From contig JAFVRG010000019.1 of the NCBI GenBank assembly GCA_017504405.1, forward strand, positions 1 through 64,000: 64,000 bases of DNA, given 5' to 3'. Positions 27,165 through 34,924 of this stretch are shown here, piece after piece (position 1 is the first letter of the stretch; the number at the start of each line of letters is the position of its first letter). Made by a program: the position numbers and the translations under genes. Under the pieces are notes generated by a model that saw only the letters and a list, made by a program, of their open reading frames with translations, had not been told where the DNA came from and ran no database searches. Source of the stretch: Clostridia bacterium. GTDB taxonomy: Bacteria; Bacillota; Clostridia; Oscillospirales; CAG-272.

Positions 27165-27231
27165 GGAAACGGTAGACCTGCCCCTTGGGGATGTGTGCCA
27201 ATGTGAGTATTCGCGCCGTTTCCTTTTTATT
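27165..27231 (+). ncRNA. Unclassified ~60-nt stem-closed small RNA
   Basis: GGAAACGG (27165-27172) pairs perfectly with CCGTTTCC (27216-27223), followed by TTTTTATTTTT. Inside is a 43-nt loop region with CCCCttGGGG. Promoter, stem and U-run together look like an independent small transcript with a built-in terminator, divergent from bioY. It does not contain the SRP (4.5S) GGAAGGAAGC motif and I do not recognise a family. Alternatively the region serves as a structured bioY leader on the other strand. Confidence 0.5.
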
Positions 27232-27319
27232 TTCACGCCTTTTTATTTAGACTAACATAAAAATCAAAAAAGGTCAATAGAGCTTTTTCATTCTGCGAAA
27301 AAATAAAGAAAAAAGCGTA

Positions 27320-27348
27320 TTGACAAAAATGAATTTATACCTTATAAT
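27320..27348 (+). promoter_or_regulatory. Promoter of the tyrS T-box leader
   Basis: TTGACA (27320-27325), 17-bp spacer, TATAAT (27343-27348). Confidence 0.88.
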
Positions 27349-27354
27349 ATGTGT

Positions 27355-27672
27355 ATCACGGCTATGACGGAGAGAAGTAACCGCACCCCCACCCAACAGA
27401 AAGCAGTCGGTTGATGAGAGACGCAGGGTGAAACGGCGAAATACACTCCCGAGCCTCGCACCGATAGCCGATGGCGGTAGGCTGCGACGGTTGCACCCGT
27501 TACTGTGCGTGACACAGCGTGTCTTGGAGGTTGGCATCAAGAGATGCTTACACCCCCTCAATTTGCGTGACATTTTGTGTCAATAAGGCAGGCGTTGCGA
27601 GGCGCTCTGCGAATTAAGGTGGTAACACGGTTTTTTCGTCCTTAATCCCATAGGGGATTGGGCGTTTTTTTA
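27355..27672 (+). ncRNA. T-box leader, tyrosine specific
   Basis: A ~320-nt leader ahead of tyrS. Stem I begins near 27355 with GACGGAGAGAAGTAACC. The specifier loop reads GAAATACACTCCC, giving specifier codon TAC (27442-27444) for tRNA-Tyr. The conserved T-box AAGGTGGTAACACGG is at 27616-27630. A terminator stem (AATCCC-atag-GGGATT, about 27644-27659) and a T-run end the leader. Uncharged tRNA-Tyr would promote read-through into tyrS. Confidence 0.93.
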
Positions 27673-27699
27673 TTTTTGAAAAGCAAGGAGTATTTGAAA

Positions 27700-28920
27700 A
27701 TGACACTTTATGACGAGCTGGTTGCCAGAGGACTTATCGCTCAGGTAACCGACGAAAACGAAATCAAGGAGCTGATAAATAACGGCAAGGCGACATTTTA
27801 TATAGGCTTCGACCCCACGGCGGATTCGCTCCACGTCGGACATTTTATGGCGCTCTGCCTCATGAAAAGGCTCCAAATGGCGGGCAATAAGCCCGTTGCT
27901 CTCATAGGCGGCGGCACGGGATATATCGGTGACCCCTCGGGCAGAACCGATATGCGCTCTATGCTCACCCCCGAAACGATACAGCATAACTGCGACTGCT
28001 TCAAAAAGCAGATGGAGCGCTTTATCGAGTTCGGTGAGGGCAAGGCTATTATGGTTAATAACGCCGACTGGCTCTTAAAGCTCAACTACATTGACGTTTT
28101 GCGTGAGGTTGGCGCTTGCTTCTCGGTCAACAGGATGCTGACCGCAGAATGCTACAAGCAGAGACTGGAAAAGGGTCTGTCCTTCCTCGAATTTAACTAT
28201 ATGATAATGCAGTCCTACGACTTCTACCACCTCTTTAAGGAATATGGCTGCAATATGCAGTTCGGCGGTGACGACCAGTGGTCCAATATGCTGGGCGGAA
28301 CAGAGCTTATCCGTCGTAAGCTCGGCAAGGATGCCTATGCTATGACTATAAATCTTCTGCTCAATTCCGAGGGCAAGAAGATGGGCAAGACCGCAAACGG
28401 CGCAGTATGGCTCGACCCGAATAAGACTACCCCCTTCGAGTTTTACCAGTATTGGAGAAACGTCGGCGACAGCGACGTTCTCAAATGTATCAGAATGCTA
28501 ACCTTCCTGCCCCTCGAGGAAATCGAGAAGATGGATGCGTGGGAGGGCAGTCAGCTCAACGAGGCAAAGGATATTCTCGCATACGAGCTGACAACTCTCG
28601 TTCACGGCACAGAGGAGGCTGATAAGGCAAGGGCAAGCTCCCGTGCGCTCTTTGGCGGCGGCGCTGAGGCTGATATGCCTACCGTTGAGATTGGCAATGC
28701 CGATTTGCAAAACGGCGAGGCAGACATTCTCTCCCTGCTCGTTCTGGCAGGGCTCGTACCCTCTCGCTCCGAGGCACGCAGAGCCGTTGAGCAGGGCGGC
28801 GTTTCGGTTGACGGTGAAAAGGTTGTGAATATCAAGGCGGTATATTCCACCGAAAAGCTCACCGAGGGTCTTGTACTCAGACGTGGAAAGAAAAATTACA
28901 AAAAGATAATTTTGAAATAA
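27700..28920 (+). CDS. tyrS: Tyrosyl-tRNA synthetase
   Basis: 406 residues from the ATG at 27700 (AAGGAG 9 nt upstream; an earlier in-frame ATG lies in the T-box terminator). Class I catalytic core with the HIGH-like motif [12 protein letters not shown], tyrosine-binding [11 protein letters not shown], and the KMSKS-type loop KKMGKT. The C-terminal S4-like RNA-binding domain is at ~340-406 ([20 protein letters not shown]). It charges tRNA-Tyr. Expression is controlled by the T-box leader upstream. The C-terminus, including the S4 domain, is intact. Confidence 0.96.
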   Translation: MTLYDELVARGLIAQVTDENEIKELINNGKATFYIGFDPTADSLHVGHFMALCLMKRLQMAGNKPVALIGGGTGYIGDPSGRTDMRSMLTPETIQHNCDCFKKQMERFIEFGEGKAIMVNNADWLLKLNYIDVLREVGACFSVNRMLTAECYKQRLEKGLSFLEFNYMIMQSYDFYHLFKEYGCNMQFGGDDQWSNMLGGTELIRRKLGKDAYAMTINLLLNSEGKKMGKTANGAVWLDPNKTTPFEFYQYWRNVGDSDVLKCIRMLTFLPLEEIEKMDAWEGSQLNEAKDILAYELTTLVHGTEEADKARASSRALFGGGAEADMPTVEIGNADLQNGEADILSLLVLAGLVPSRSEARRAVEQGGVSVDGEKVVNIKAVYSTEKLTEGLVLRRGKKNYKKIILK

Positions 28921-28925
28921 CGTTC

Positions 28926-28990
28926 AAGGACTGTGCCAAGCGTGTGTCTTATCTCTAACGGATAACACGCCAGAAGGCTCAGTCCTTTTT
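28926..28990 (+). terminator. Terminator after tyrS
   Basis: AAGGACTG(t)GCC pairs with GGC(t)CAGTCCTT, with an inner GCGTGT/ACACGC stem on top, followed by TTTTTCTT. An unusually long, interrupted stem, but with a clear U-run. Confidence 0.85.
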
Positions 28991-29006
28991 CTTCTGCTAA
29001 TTGCAC

Positions 29007-29035
29007 TTGACAATTTAATGCGTAAGTGTTATAAT
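29007..29035 (+). promoter_or_regulatory. Promoter of the LRR lipoprotein
   Basis: TTGACA (29007-29012), 17-bp spacer, TATAAT (29030-29035). The short leader contains GGCGCAgaTGCGCC directly before the ribosome site. Confidence 0.88.
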
Positions 29036-29079
29036 ATATACGTATGAAATTTTGGCGCAGATGCGCCTTGGAGGAAACA

Positions 29080-30117
29080 ATGAAAATTAAGGCTATAAAA
29101 ATCCTTTCCCTCTTGATAACAATATCCTTTCTCTTCTCCCTCGTTGCCTGCACGGACAACGCCGACAACACGGGAAATCAGGGAAACGGACAGCTCTCGT
29201 TTAACAAGCTCTCAAATGACACCTACGAGGTGTCGGTTGGCGGCGCTACCGCAAAGGACAGCATAGTAATTCCCGAAACCTATCAGGGTCTGCCCGTAAC
29301 GAGGATTGCGGACAGGGCGTTTGCTAACTGCACGGGGCTCAAGAGCATTACTATTCCCGAATCGGTAACCGAAATCGGCTCCTACGCATTCTATTTCTGC
29401 ACCGCTCTCGAAAGTGTTAAGATACCCGTATCGGTTGCAAAGATAGGCTTTGGCGCATTTACCTCCTGCCATAAGCTCGATAAGGTATATACCGACGACG
29501 TTGCAAAATGGTGCGCTATCAAATTTGAAAACGAGGGCGCAAATCCGTTAAAGCACGGACATAACCTCTACGTTGGCGAGACCGCCGCAGAAACGCTCAC
29601 AATTCCCGAGGGAGTTGAGATTATAGAGAAATACGCATTCTACGGGCTCAGAAATTCCACGAAGGTCGTTATGCCGAGCTCGCTCAAAACGATAGGCGCA
29701 TTTGCCTTCTCGGGCGCATCCTCTCTCACAACCGTTGATATTCCCGACTCTGTTACGAACATTGGCGACAGCGCATTTGCACGCTGCACCTCGCTATTGA
29801 AAATAACACTCCCCAACTCGCTCTCTACGATAGGAAATCTCACATTTCATTACTGCTCGTCTTTGACTGACATAACCATTCCCGCATCTATCACGAGCAT
29901 TGAGAGCTACGCATTCCGTGACTGCACGAGCCTCTCTATGGTTATGTTTGAGGACCCCAACGGCTGGACGATAGCGGAGAGCTCGGGCGCAATTGCAGGA
30001 ACAGGAACACCTATTCTCCCCAAGACGTTTGAGTCGCCTGAAACGGTTGCCTCATATTTGCGTCAGAATTATCGCTCCTACTATTGGACGAGGAGCACTC
30101 AGTCCATTGCTCCCTGA
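29080..30117 (+). CDS. BspA-type leucine-rich-repeat lipoprotein
   Basis: 345 residues from the ATG at 29080 (GGAGG 5 nt upstream; an in-frame ATG at 29044 has no ribosome site). Lipoprotein signal with Cys ~24 (LVAC). From residue ~65, about seven BspA/LRR_5 repeats of ~23 residues with the pattern L-x-I-P-x-S-V-x-x-I-G-x-x-A-F (for example TIPESVTEIGSYAFYFCTAL). Such proteins are surface-exposed in gut and oral bacteria and often bind host or bacterial surfaces; the ligand is unknown here. Single-gene unit with its own promoter and terminator. Confidence 0.9.
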   Translation: MKIKAIKILSLLITISFLFSLVACTDNADNTGNQGNGQLSFNKLSNDTYEVSVGGATAKDSIVIPETYQGLPVTRIADRAFANCTGLKSITIPESVTEIGSYAFYFCTALESVKIPVSVAKIGFGAFTSCHKLDKVYTDDVAKWCAIKFENEGANPLKHGHNLYVGETAAETLTIPEGVEIIEKYAFYGLRNSTKVVMPSSLKTIGAFAFSGASSLTTVDIPDSVTNIGDSAFARCTSLLKITLPNSLSTIGNLTFHYCSSLTDITIPASITSIESYAFRDCTSLSMVMFEDPNGWTIAESSGAIAGTGTPILPKTFESPETVASYLRQNYRSYYWTRSTQSIAP

Positions 30118-30133
30118 TTAAAATTTGCAAACA

Positions 30134-30164
30134 AAAAGTGAGGCTCAAAGCCTCACTTTTTTCT
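30134..30164. terminator. Bidirectional terminator (related to the dispersed element, copy D)
   Basis: AAAAAGTGAGGCT-caa-AGCCTCACTTTTT, a perfect stem between the convergent LRR gene and the 30213 gene. Its stem sequence matches the core of the dispersed terminator family, without the long flanks. Confidence 0.88.
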
Positions 30165-30212
30165 ATGCAAGCCTGCAAAGCAGGACCTCATCGCACGGTA
30201 ATTTCAGCCGTT

Positions 30213-30779
30213 TCATTTTTCATCGCCGTTGACATTATCGCCGTCTGCTTCCTCACCGTCGAGGTCACGAAGCTTTTCGGCCTTTGCACGCATCACCCTC
30301 TCGGAGAGGGCGTAAAACGAGGGGGGTGTCAGCTCTACACGCACGCTGATATTGTCAGAGCCGTTGTTGAAGTAAATAATCTGGTATCGGTTGGGCATCA
30401 GCGTTTTGCAGTAATTCAGCTTTTTCTGCACTGTCGGGCGATTCTCAGTCCTTGAGTCCTTTTCCTCTATGATTTTTATCACGTCGGTAAGCTCTATTGC
30501 CACGAGCATCGTTTTGCGCCTGCCCTGAATTTTGCTGACGGCAAAAAAGTGCTTACCCTGTGCAGAAAACAGACGGTATTCGTAATCGGTAAGAAAGCTG
30601 TTCGTCATAACGAATATAGCCGCAACCGAGAAAACGAGGAAGAGTGCGTCTATTGCGACGGACTCGGTTATTCTGAACGCACGGGAGAGAAGGCACAGCG
30701 AGGACAGTGAAAGATACACGGCAAGCGACACTGCCGCTACCTTGTTCTGCCGTTTCGGCATTTCGGTAAAATCCATCAC
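30213..30779 (-). CDS. Unknown two-helix membrane protein
   Basis: 188 residues, not recognised. Two hydrophobic segments at ~14-35 and ~42-60 (VAAVSLAVYLSLSSLCLLSR, then a second), followed by a ~115-residue cytoplasmic part with alternating beta-like segments (GKHFFAVSKIQGRRKTMLVA), possibly a small PH-like or YcxB-like domain, and an acidic tail. Its start overlaps the end of the preceding gene by 4 nt, so both belong to one operon. Confidence 0.6.
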   Translation of the reverse strand: MMDFTEMPKRQNKVAAVSLAVYLSLSSLCLLSRAFRITESVAIDALFLVFSVAAIFVMTNSFLTDYEYRLFSAQGKHFFAVSKIQGRRKTMLVAIELTDVIKIIEEKDSRTENRPTVQKKLNYCKTLMPNRYQIIYFNNGSDNISVRVELTPPSFYALSERVMRAKAEKLRDLDGEEADGDNVNGDEK

Positions 30780-31402
30780 TTTAACCTCTCCGAGCTGCTC
30801 AATCTGTAATCGGAAACGGCGCTGTGCAATTCGTTGTTCTCAAAAACAACGATGCTGCCGAATGCCGTATCATCGCCTGTGAGGTATATTTCAACCTCAA
30901 TTTTTGTTGCGCCCGTCATATCCACGCCGTCAAAAACCAGCTTGTCATAATTATAAAACCACACGCTGTCGTAGGCGGTGTACGAGGTATTGTAGGTTGC
31001 AACGGGGGGCTGGTCGTCACCCTTATAAACCGAGAGCTTATAGGTAAACAAATCCGCCCTGCCCTCAACGCTGTCGAGTGAATAAAACTTGGCTATATTT
31101 TCGAGTGCGCTGTCGTTATACTTTATGCAGACCTGCAAATTTTTAGCATCAGGCTCAAATATGAGATTTGATGCGATAAAGTTACCTGCGTGCTCGTCGT
31201 CGTACGGCTCACGGATATTCTGCGTTTTCGGCGAAATTGTGCCTCTCTCACGGTAATAGCTCGCAAGCTCGTCGGTGTAGTATATTCTCGACATTGATTT
31301 GGGATAATAATCCGAGAAGATTATTCTGCCAATCAAAAAGACGAGAAACACCGAGACCGACAAAATCAGGGTTATTTTTATTATTTTACTTAACTTGTCC
31401 AT
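30776..31402 (-). CDS. Unknown membrane-anchored protein
   Basis: 208 residues from the ATG at 31402 (GAGG 7 nt upstream). One N-terminal hydrophobic segment (~7-28) and then a predicted extracytoplasmic domain of ~175 residues, rich in beta-strands and Tyr (NTSYTAYDSVWFYNYDKLVF). Not recognised. It is the first gene of a two-gene operon with a consensus promoter, coupled by a 4-nt overlap to the two-helix membrane protein, suggesting a small envelope complex. Confidence 0.6.
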   Translation of the reverse strand: MDKLSKIIKITLILSVSVFLVFLIGRIIFSDYYPKSMSRIYYTDELASYYRERGTISPKTQNIREPYDDEHAGNFIASNLIFEPDAKNLQVCIKYNDSALENIAKFYSLDSVEGRADLFTYKLSVYKGDDQPPVATYNTSYTAYDSVWFYNYDKLVFDGVDMTGATKIEVEIYLTGDDTAFGSIVVFENNELHSAVSDYRLSSSERLK

Positions 31403-31425
31403 ATCTGACCTCTTTTCACAATTCA

Positions 31426-31454
31426 ATTATATACTAAATTGCTCATTATGTCAA
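31426..31454 (-). promoter_or_regulatory. Promoter of the unknown two-gene operon
   Basis: Minus strand TTGACA (31454-31449), 17-bp spacer, TATAAT (31431-31426). Confidence 0.86.
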
Positions 31455-31512
31455 AGTTTTTTTATAAGATATGCGCTTTTTACAAAAATTTATAAAATAT
31501 TCTCTTTTCTGC

Positions 31513-31541
31513 TTGACAAGCAGAGGGAAAATGTGTATAAT
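31513..31541 (+). promoter_or_regulatory. Promoter of DUF177-rpmF
   Basis: TTGACA (31513-31518), 17-bp spacer, TATAAT (31536-31541). Confidence 0.88.
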
Positions 31542-31608
31542 AACTTGTACGGCTTTTTGGCGTGGTGCTTTTCTGCGCCCAATTGCCGAATTTCTCAGGA
31601 TGTAAGGC

Positions 31609-32154
31609 ATGAAACTTGATTTAAGAGCCCTTATCGCCTCGGATATTTCCGAGCTCCCAATCAGCTACGAGCTCTCACCTGAGCTCGACACGAGCGACCC
31701 TCGGAGCAGTCTGTACAACGTACGCTTCCCTACCAAGATGACTGTTTCGGGACTTGTAACGAACAATGCAGGCTATATGCGCCTTACCCTCTCACTCTCC
31801 ATTGACTACGTGGCACAGTGTGCCAGGTGCCTTTGTGACGTTGAGGGCAGGTTTGAATACAGCCTCGAAAAAACCGTTGCTCTTTCCTCGGTGCTGAGCA
31901 CCCTTGACGAGGATAAGCGTGACGAGTACGTCATCGTTGAGGACGGCTTCCTCGACATTGACGAGCAGCTGCTCGAGCTGTTTGAGCTTGAATTTCCGAC
32001 TAAAATCCTCTGCAAGGAGGACTGCAAGGGCTTGTGTCCTAAATGTGGGATGGACAAAAATCAGGGGGATTGCAATTGCGAGATGCGTGAAATTGACCCA
32101 CGGCTTCTTCCTCTCCAAAAGCTTCTTGATGAAATGAAAAACAGTAAAGAATAA
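31609..32154 (+). CDS. DUF177 (YceD-like) protein
   Basis: 181 residues. The C-terminal half shows the family's zinc-like cysteine cluster and typical context: QCARCLCDVEG mid-protein and CKEDCKGLCPKCGMDKNQGD near the end. DUF177/YceD proteins are linked to 23S rRNA accumulation or ribosome assembly and are nearly always directly upstream of rpmF, as here (48-nt gap). Only a weak ribosome site (AAGG) precedes the ATG. Confidence 0.9.
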   Translation: MKLDLRALIASDISELPISYELSPELDTSDPRSSLYNVRFPTKMTVSGLVTNNAGYMRLTLSLSIDYVAQCARCLCDVEGRFEYSLEKTVALSSVLSTLDEDKRDEYVIVEDGFLDIDEQLLELFELEFPTKILCKEDCKGLCPKCGMDKNQGDCNCEMREIDPRLLPLQKLLDEMKNSKE

Positions 32155-32202
32155 AAATAAAATATAAAATTGCGCTAATAACGCTATGTTGGAGGTATTA
32201 AA

Positions 32203-32382
32203 ATGGCAGTACCAAAGAAAAAGGTTTCCAAGGCTCGCAGAGATAAAAGACGCTCGCAGAACAGCAAGCTGACGGCTCCCACTATCGCTAAATGTCCTAA
32301 GTGCGGAGAGTTCAATCTCTACCACCGTGTTTGCAGTAACTGCGGCACCTATCGTGGCGAAGAAATCAAGAAGGTTGACTAA
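32203..32382 (+). CDS. rpmF: 50S ribosomal protein L32
   Basis: 59 residues, beginning [20 protein letters not shown]. The zinc ribbon C-x2-C ... C-x2-C ([19 protein letters not shown]) is complete, so this is the C+ zinc-binding form. GGAGG lies 7 nt before the ATG. It is the second gene of the DUF177-rpmF operon. The usual downstream plsX/fabH genes are not here. Confidence 0.97.
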   Translation: MAVPKKKVSKARRDKRRSQNSKLTAPTIAKCPKCGEFNLYHRVCSNCGTYRGEEIKKVD

Positions 32383-32390
32383 TTCCTTCA

Positions 32391-32432
32391 AAGGGCTGCC
32401 CTGTTACATCACGGGGCAGCCCTGACAATTTT
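32391..32432 (+). terminator. Probable terminator after rpmF
   Basis: GGGCTGCCC (32393-32401) pairs with GGGCAGCCC (32414-32422), a 9-bp GC-rich stem with a 12-nt loop followed by TGACAATTTTC. The U-run is weak. Confidence 0.65.
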
Positions 32433-32503
32433 CGCTTTCTATAACAGACTTTCTGAATTTTTCAATTTCTTTTATTAAAATGAAAAAAATCGGAGACGGA
32501 AAA

Positions 32504-33274
32504 ATGATAAAGTACTTAAAGAGCAAGAGCGCTCATTGGATTATCAAGACCGCAGTTCTTGTCATAATGCTCGTCACTCTCGCCTATATCATATACAGAA
32601 TAGCGACAACCCCGTTCTCGAAGGAGGGGGGCAGCCCGCCGTGGCTTATGTTCTGGCAATGCTGTCTCGGCATTGCGGGGCTGTTTTTGCCCGACCTGCT
32701 TGAAAGGAAATTCAAGCTGGTAATTCCCTCAATCCTTATTACCACGTACGTAATTTTACTGTTCTGCTCGGTATATCTTGGGGAAATTTTTTCATTTTAT
32801 TACAGATTTCAGATACTCGGCTTCCGTGTATGGGACGTTATGCTTCATCTATCATACAGCGCTATGCTGGTCCTGCTCGGCTTCTCAATCATCGGTCTGC
32901 TCAATAAGGCAGAGAGCGTTAAGCTGAAATTCAGCCCCGTCTGGATAATTATATTCTCATTCTTCTTCGCCATTACGGTTGATGCGGCGTGGGAAATTTT
33001 TGAATTTATAATGGACTCCTTCTTCGGCTTCAATATGCAGAAGTTCAGAGGTCCTGACGGAACGGAATATATAGGGCAGGCGGCTCTGCTCGACACTATG
33101 AAGGATTTTGTCGTTGACTTTATCGGCGCAGGAATTATGTGCGTTATAGCGCTTCTGACGGTTAAGCGCACCGACACGTTCTTCGATGCGGTGGTTATAC
33201 GCAAAAAGGACGGGGAAAGTGAAAACCCCGTTGCATCTATGGTTCACAAAAAGGAAAAAGAGGGCGGTAAGTGA
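32504..33274 (+). CDS. Polytopic membrane protein, DUF2238/YjdF-like
   Basis: 256 residues from the ATG at 32504 (GGAG 8 nt upstream; an in-frame ATG at 32480 lacks one). About six membrane helices. Conserved-looking polar residues in helices: DVMLHLSYSAMLVL, AAWEIFEFIMDSFFG and LLDTMKDFVVDFIGAG. These D-x3-H, W-E-x2-E and D-T-x3-D patterns resemble the DUF2238/YjdF family of uncharacterised inner-membrane proteins. Function unknown; the polar motifs suggest a metal or lipid-linked active site. Confidence 0.55.
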   Translation: MIKYLKSKSAHWIIKTAVLVIMLVTLAYIIYRIATTPFSKEGGSPPWLMFWQCCLGIAGLFLPDLLERKFKLVIPSILITTYVILLFCSVYLGEIFSFYYRFQILGFRVWDVMLHLSYSAMLVLLGFSIIGLLNKAESVKLKFSPVWIIIFSFFFAITVDAAWEIFEFIMDSFFGFNMQKFRGPDGTEYIGQAALLDTMKDFVVDFIGAGIMCVIALLTVKRTDTFFDAVVIRKKDGESENPVASMVHKKEKEGGK

Positions 33275-33342
33275 GTCGCATTTAATTCACTTTAAAAGTA
33301 GCGTTTTCGGCTCAGCCTTCATATAATAATTTGGAGGTGCTT

Positions 33343-34035
33343 ATGAGCTTTATATTTAATGATTTTGAAAATTTCGCCTGGTATTCGGTTGTGATTCGCC
33401 TCGCACTTGCTATGCTGCTCGGCGGTATAGTCGGACTCGAAAGAGCCAGACTCGGACGCTCGGCAGGAATGAGAACGCATATTCTCGTTTGTATCGGTGC
33501 GGCGCTCTGCACTCTGCTCAGCGCATACTGCATAAGCATTGGCTACGCAACAGACCCCCTGCGTCTTGGCGCACAGGTTATTTCGGGCATAGGCTTCCTC
33601 GGTACGGGGATAATCCTCGTTCAGAACAAGTCGAGAATTGTCGGTCTTACAACGGCGGCAGGTCTTTGGAATACCGCAATAATCGGTCTTGCGTGCGGTA
33701 TAGGCTTCTATGAGGGAGCAATTTTGTGCTTTGCTATCGCAATAGTGACGTCTCTGCTCTTCCCGAAAATTGAAAAGCTCCTCAGCCAGAATGACCGATA
33801 CCACGTTATCTATATAGAGCTCGTTGACTCGGCGAAGGTAAATTCCTTCTACGACACGGCAAGGTCTCTGAATTGCGGCGAGGTGCATAAGATTGACGTC
33901 ACCTCACCCAAGAGCACGAACACAGGAAGGATTGGAATAAATCTCGCAATCAGCATCAGCAAGGGCTGTTCGCTCGCTGAGGCAAAGAATATGCTGAGAA
34001 AAATCGACGGCGTAGAATTTGCCATCGAGGTATAA
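33343..34035 (+). CDS. MgtC/SapB family membrane protein
   Basis: 230 residues from the ATG at 33343 (GGAGG 5 nt upstream). Helices in residues ~10-150 include the family blocks LGGIVGLERARLGRSAGMRT and ISGIGFLGTGIILVQNKSR plus GLTTAAGLWNTAIIGLACG. The C-terminal ~80 residues form a soluble ACT-like domain. MgtC/SapB proteins are tied to Mg-limited growth or acid survival; precise role unknown. Followed by a strong terminator. Confidence 0.9.
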   Translation: MSFIFNDFENFAWYSVVIRLALAMLLGGIVGLERARLGRSAGMRTHILVCIGAALCTLLSAYCISIGYATDPLRLGAQVISGIGFLGTGIILVQNKSRIVGLTTAAGLWNTAIIGLACGIGFYEGAILCFAIAIVTSLLFPKIEKLLSQNDRYHVIYIELVDSAKVNSFYDTARSLNCGEVHKIDVTSPKSTNTGRIGINLAISISKGCSLAEAKNMLRKIDGVEFAIEV

Positions 34036-34036
34036 C

Positions 34037-34063
34037 AAAAAAGAGCCATTCGGCTCTTTTTTT
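34037..34063 (+). terminator. Terminator after the MgtC gene
   Basis: AAAAAAGAGCC-attc-GGCTCTTTTTTT, an 11-bp perfect stem with a 4-nt loop. Confidence 0.93.
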
Positions 34064-34071
34064 AGTTTAGA

Positions 34072-34147
34072 GTTATGATTTCGCTTGCACGAAAGCTATG
34101 AAATTGCTACGCAATTGTTATGAGCTTGGCTTTGCCAAGCGTTATGA
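34072..34147. repeat. Hairpin array 1, linker GTTATGA
   Basis: Linker GTTATGA (GCTATGA once) at 34072, 34095, 34117 and 34141, 22-24 bp apart. Between linkers are different palindromes: TTTCG..CGAAA, AATTGC-tac-GCAATT and GCTTGGC-ttt-GCCAAGC. The array lies between the convergent MgtC gene and the SLOG-like gene. Confidence 0.82.
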
Positions 34148-34149
34148 AG

Positions 34150-34614
34150 TCACATCTGCCAGAGGTTAACGAGAAGCTTGCCCTTTTTTCTTTTTGCATA
34201 CTTATACGCCTTATATGCCCCGCTGTTTTCCCGCTCCTCGGCATAAAAAATCACCAAATCGCTTTTATCTATCATTGCACAGTTGCGGTAGTAAATACTT
34301 TTTGACCAGCCTGTAAAATCGGGTTCAAGATATATGACGGCATCATAATTTTCAGCTCTGAAATACGGCGCCCCCTTGCGAAGATACCTCTCGTGCGCAA
34401 CGCAATAAATGCGCTGTATTCCAAGCTCGGGCGATTTTTCCTTAATATCGGTTACGATTTTATAGCACAAATCGTCAAAATCGCCGTATCCGCCAAAATA
34501 AAACGTTCGGCACCCGAGGTCTAAGGCTTTTTGTATCTCTGCCTTAGTCGCATCATACAGCGCATCGGTAATTTCAACGTCCATATGTCCGAAAAATGAG
34601 CAAATCTTTTCCAT
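34150..34614 (-). CDS. SLOG-fold protein (DUF1273/YpsA-like)
   Basis: 154 residues. Rossmann-like pattern of the SLOG superfamily: MEKICSFFGHMDVEITDALY at the start, the glycine-rich FYFGGYGDFDDLCYKIVTDI, and DKSDLVIFYAEERENSGAYK near the end, which fits a nucleotide- or nucleotide-derivative-binding site. Function unknown; some SLOG proteins sense nucleotide second messengers. The ATG directly follows a run of Ts with no normal ribosome site; an AAGGGG is ~18 nt upstream. A large structured RNA lies immediately 5'. Confidence 0.62.
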   Translation of the reverse strand: MEKICSFFGHMDVEITDALYDATKAEIQKALDLGCRTFYFGGYGDFDDLCYKIVTDIKEKSPELGIQRIYCVAHERYLRKGAPYFRAENYDAVIYLEPDFTGWSKSIYYRNCAMIDKSDLVIFYAEERENSGAYKAYKYAKRKKGKLLVNLWQM

Positions 34615-34635
34615 AAAAAATAAGGTGCCACCCCT

Positions 34636-34836
34636 TGCGAGATGACACCGCAGAACACCTCTCGCATAGTTGTCACACCATCATAACCATACAAAAACCT
34701 CATATAGCCACGGCGATAGGTAATCCTACCGAATTAGTATATGTGGCTATAAAAGTTTTAGGCATAGAAACGCCTTGATTTTTGAGCGCAATACGCCCTT
34801 GGTGTATGGTTTGACTATTAAGATGATGTGACAACT
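34636..34836 (-). ncRNA. Large structured RNA (unassigned; raiA-like possible) upstream of the SLOG gene
   Basis: Closing stem AGTTGTCACA / TGTGACAACT is a perfect 10 bp (34836-34827 with 34677-34668). Next come CATC/GATG and CCATACA/TGTATGG, then three hairpins: GGGCG..CGCTC, AGGCGT-ttct-ATGCCT, and ATAGCCAC..GTGGCTAT capped by CGGTAGG-atta-CCTATCG. A further stem TGCGAGA..TCTCGCA (34666-34636) and a U-rich stretch end at the SLOG start codon. It has its own promoter. The closed multi-hairpin shape of ~170 nt recalls Clostridial orphan RNAs such as raiA, but I cannot confirm a family. It could be a stand-alone RNA or a leader/riboswitch. Confidence 0.68.
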
Positions 34837-34838
34837 AT

Positions 34839-34867
34839 ATTATAGCACCTATTTTTGCATTTTTCAA
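34839..34867 (-). promoter_or_regulatory. Promoter of the structured RNA
   Basis: Minus strand TTGAAA (34867-34862), 17-bp spacer, TATAAT (34844-34839). The predicted start falls at the first bases of the closing stem. Confidence 0.82.
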
Positions 34868-34924
34868 TAGTTTTTTTATTTAAATCAAAAACAGAGGGCA
34901 GAACGTTTTTTAAAAGGCTCTTTT

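Noticed and set aside
27165..27231. 4.5S / small SRP RNA
   Set aside because: The conserved SRP apical motif (GGTCCGGAAGGAAGCA) is missing.
27274..27573. Minus-strand open frame of 99 codons across the tyrS leader
   Set aside because: It is antisense to the T-box RNA, whose specifier and T-box motifs are clear.
34636..34836. 6S RNA
   Set aside because: The fold shows a multi-hairpin junction rather than a single rod with a central bubble; no open-promoter-like bulge was recognised.
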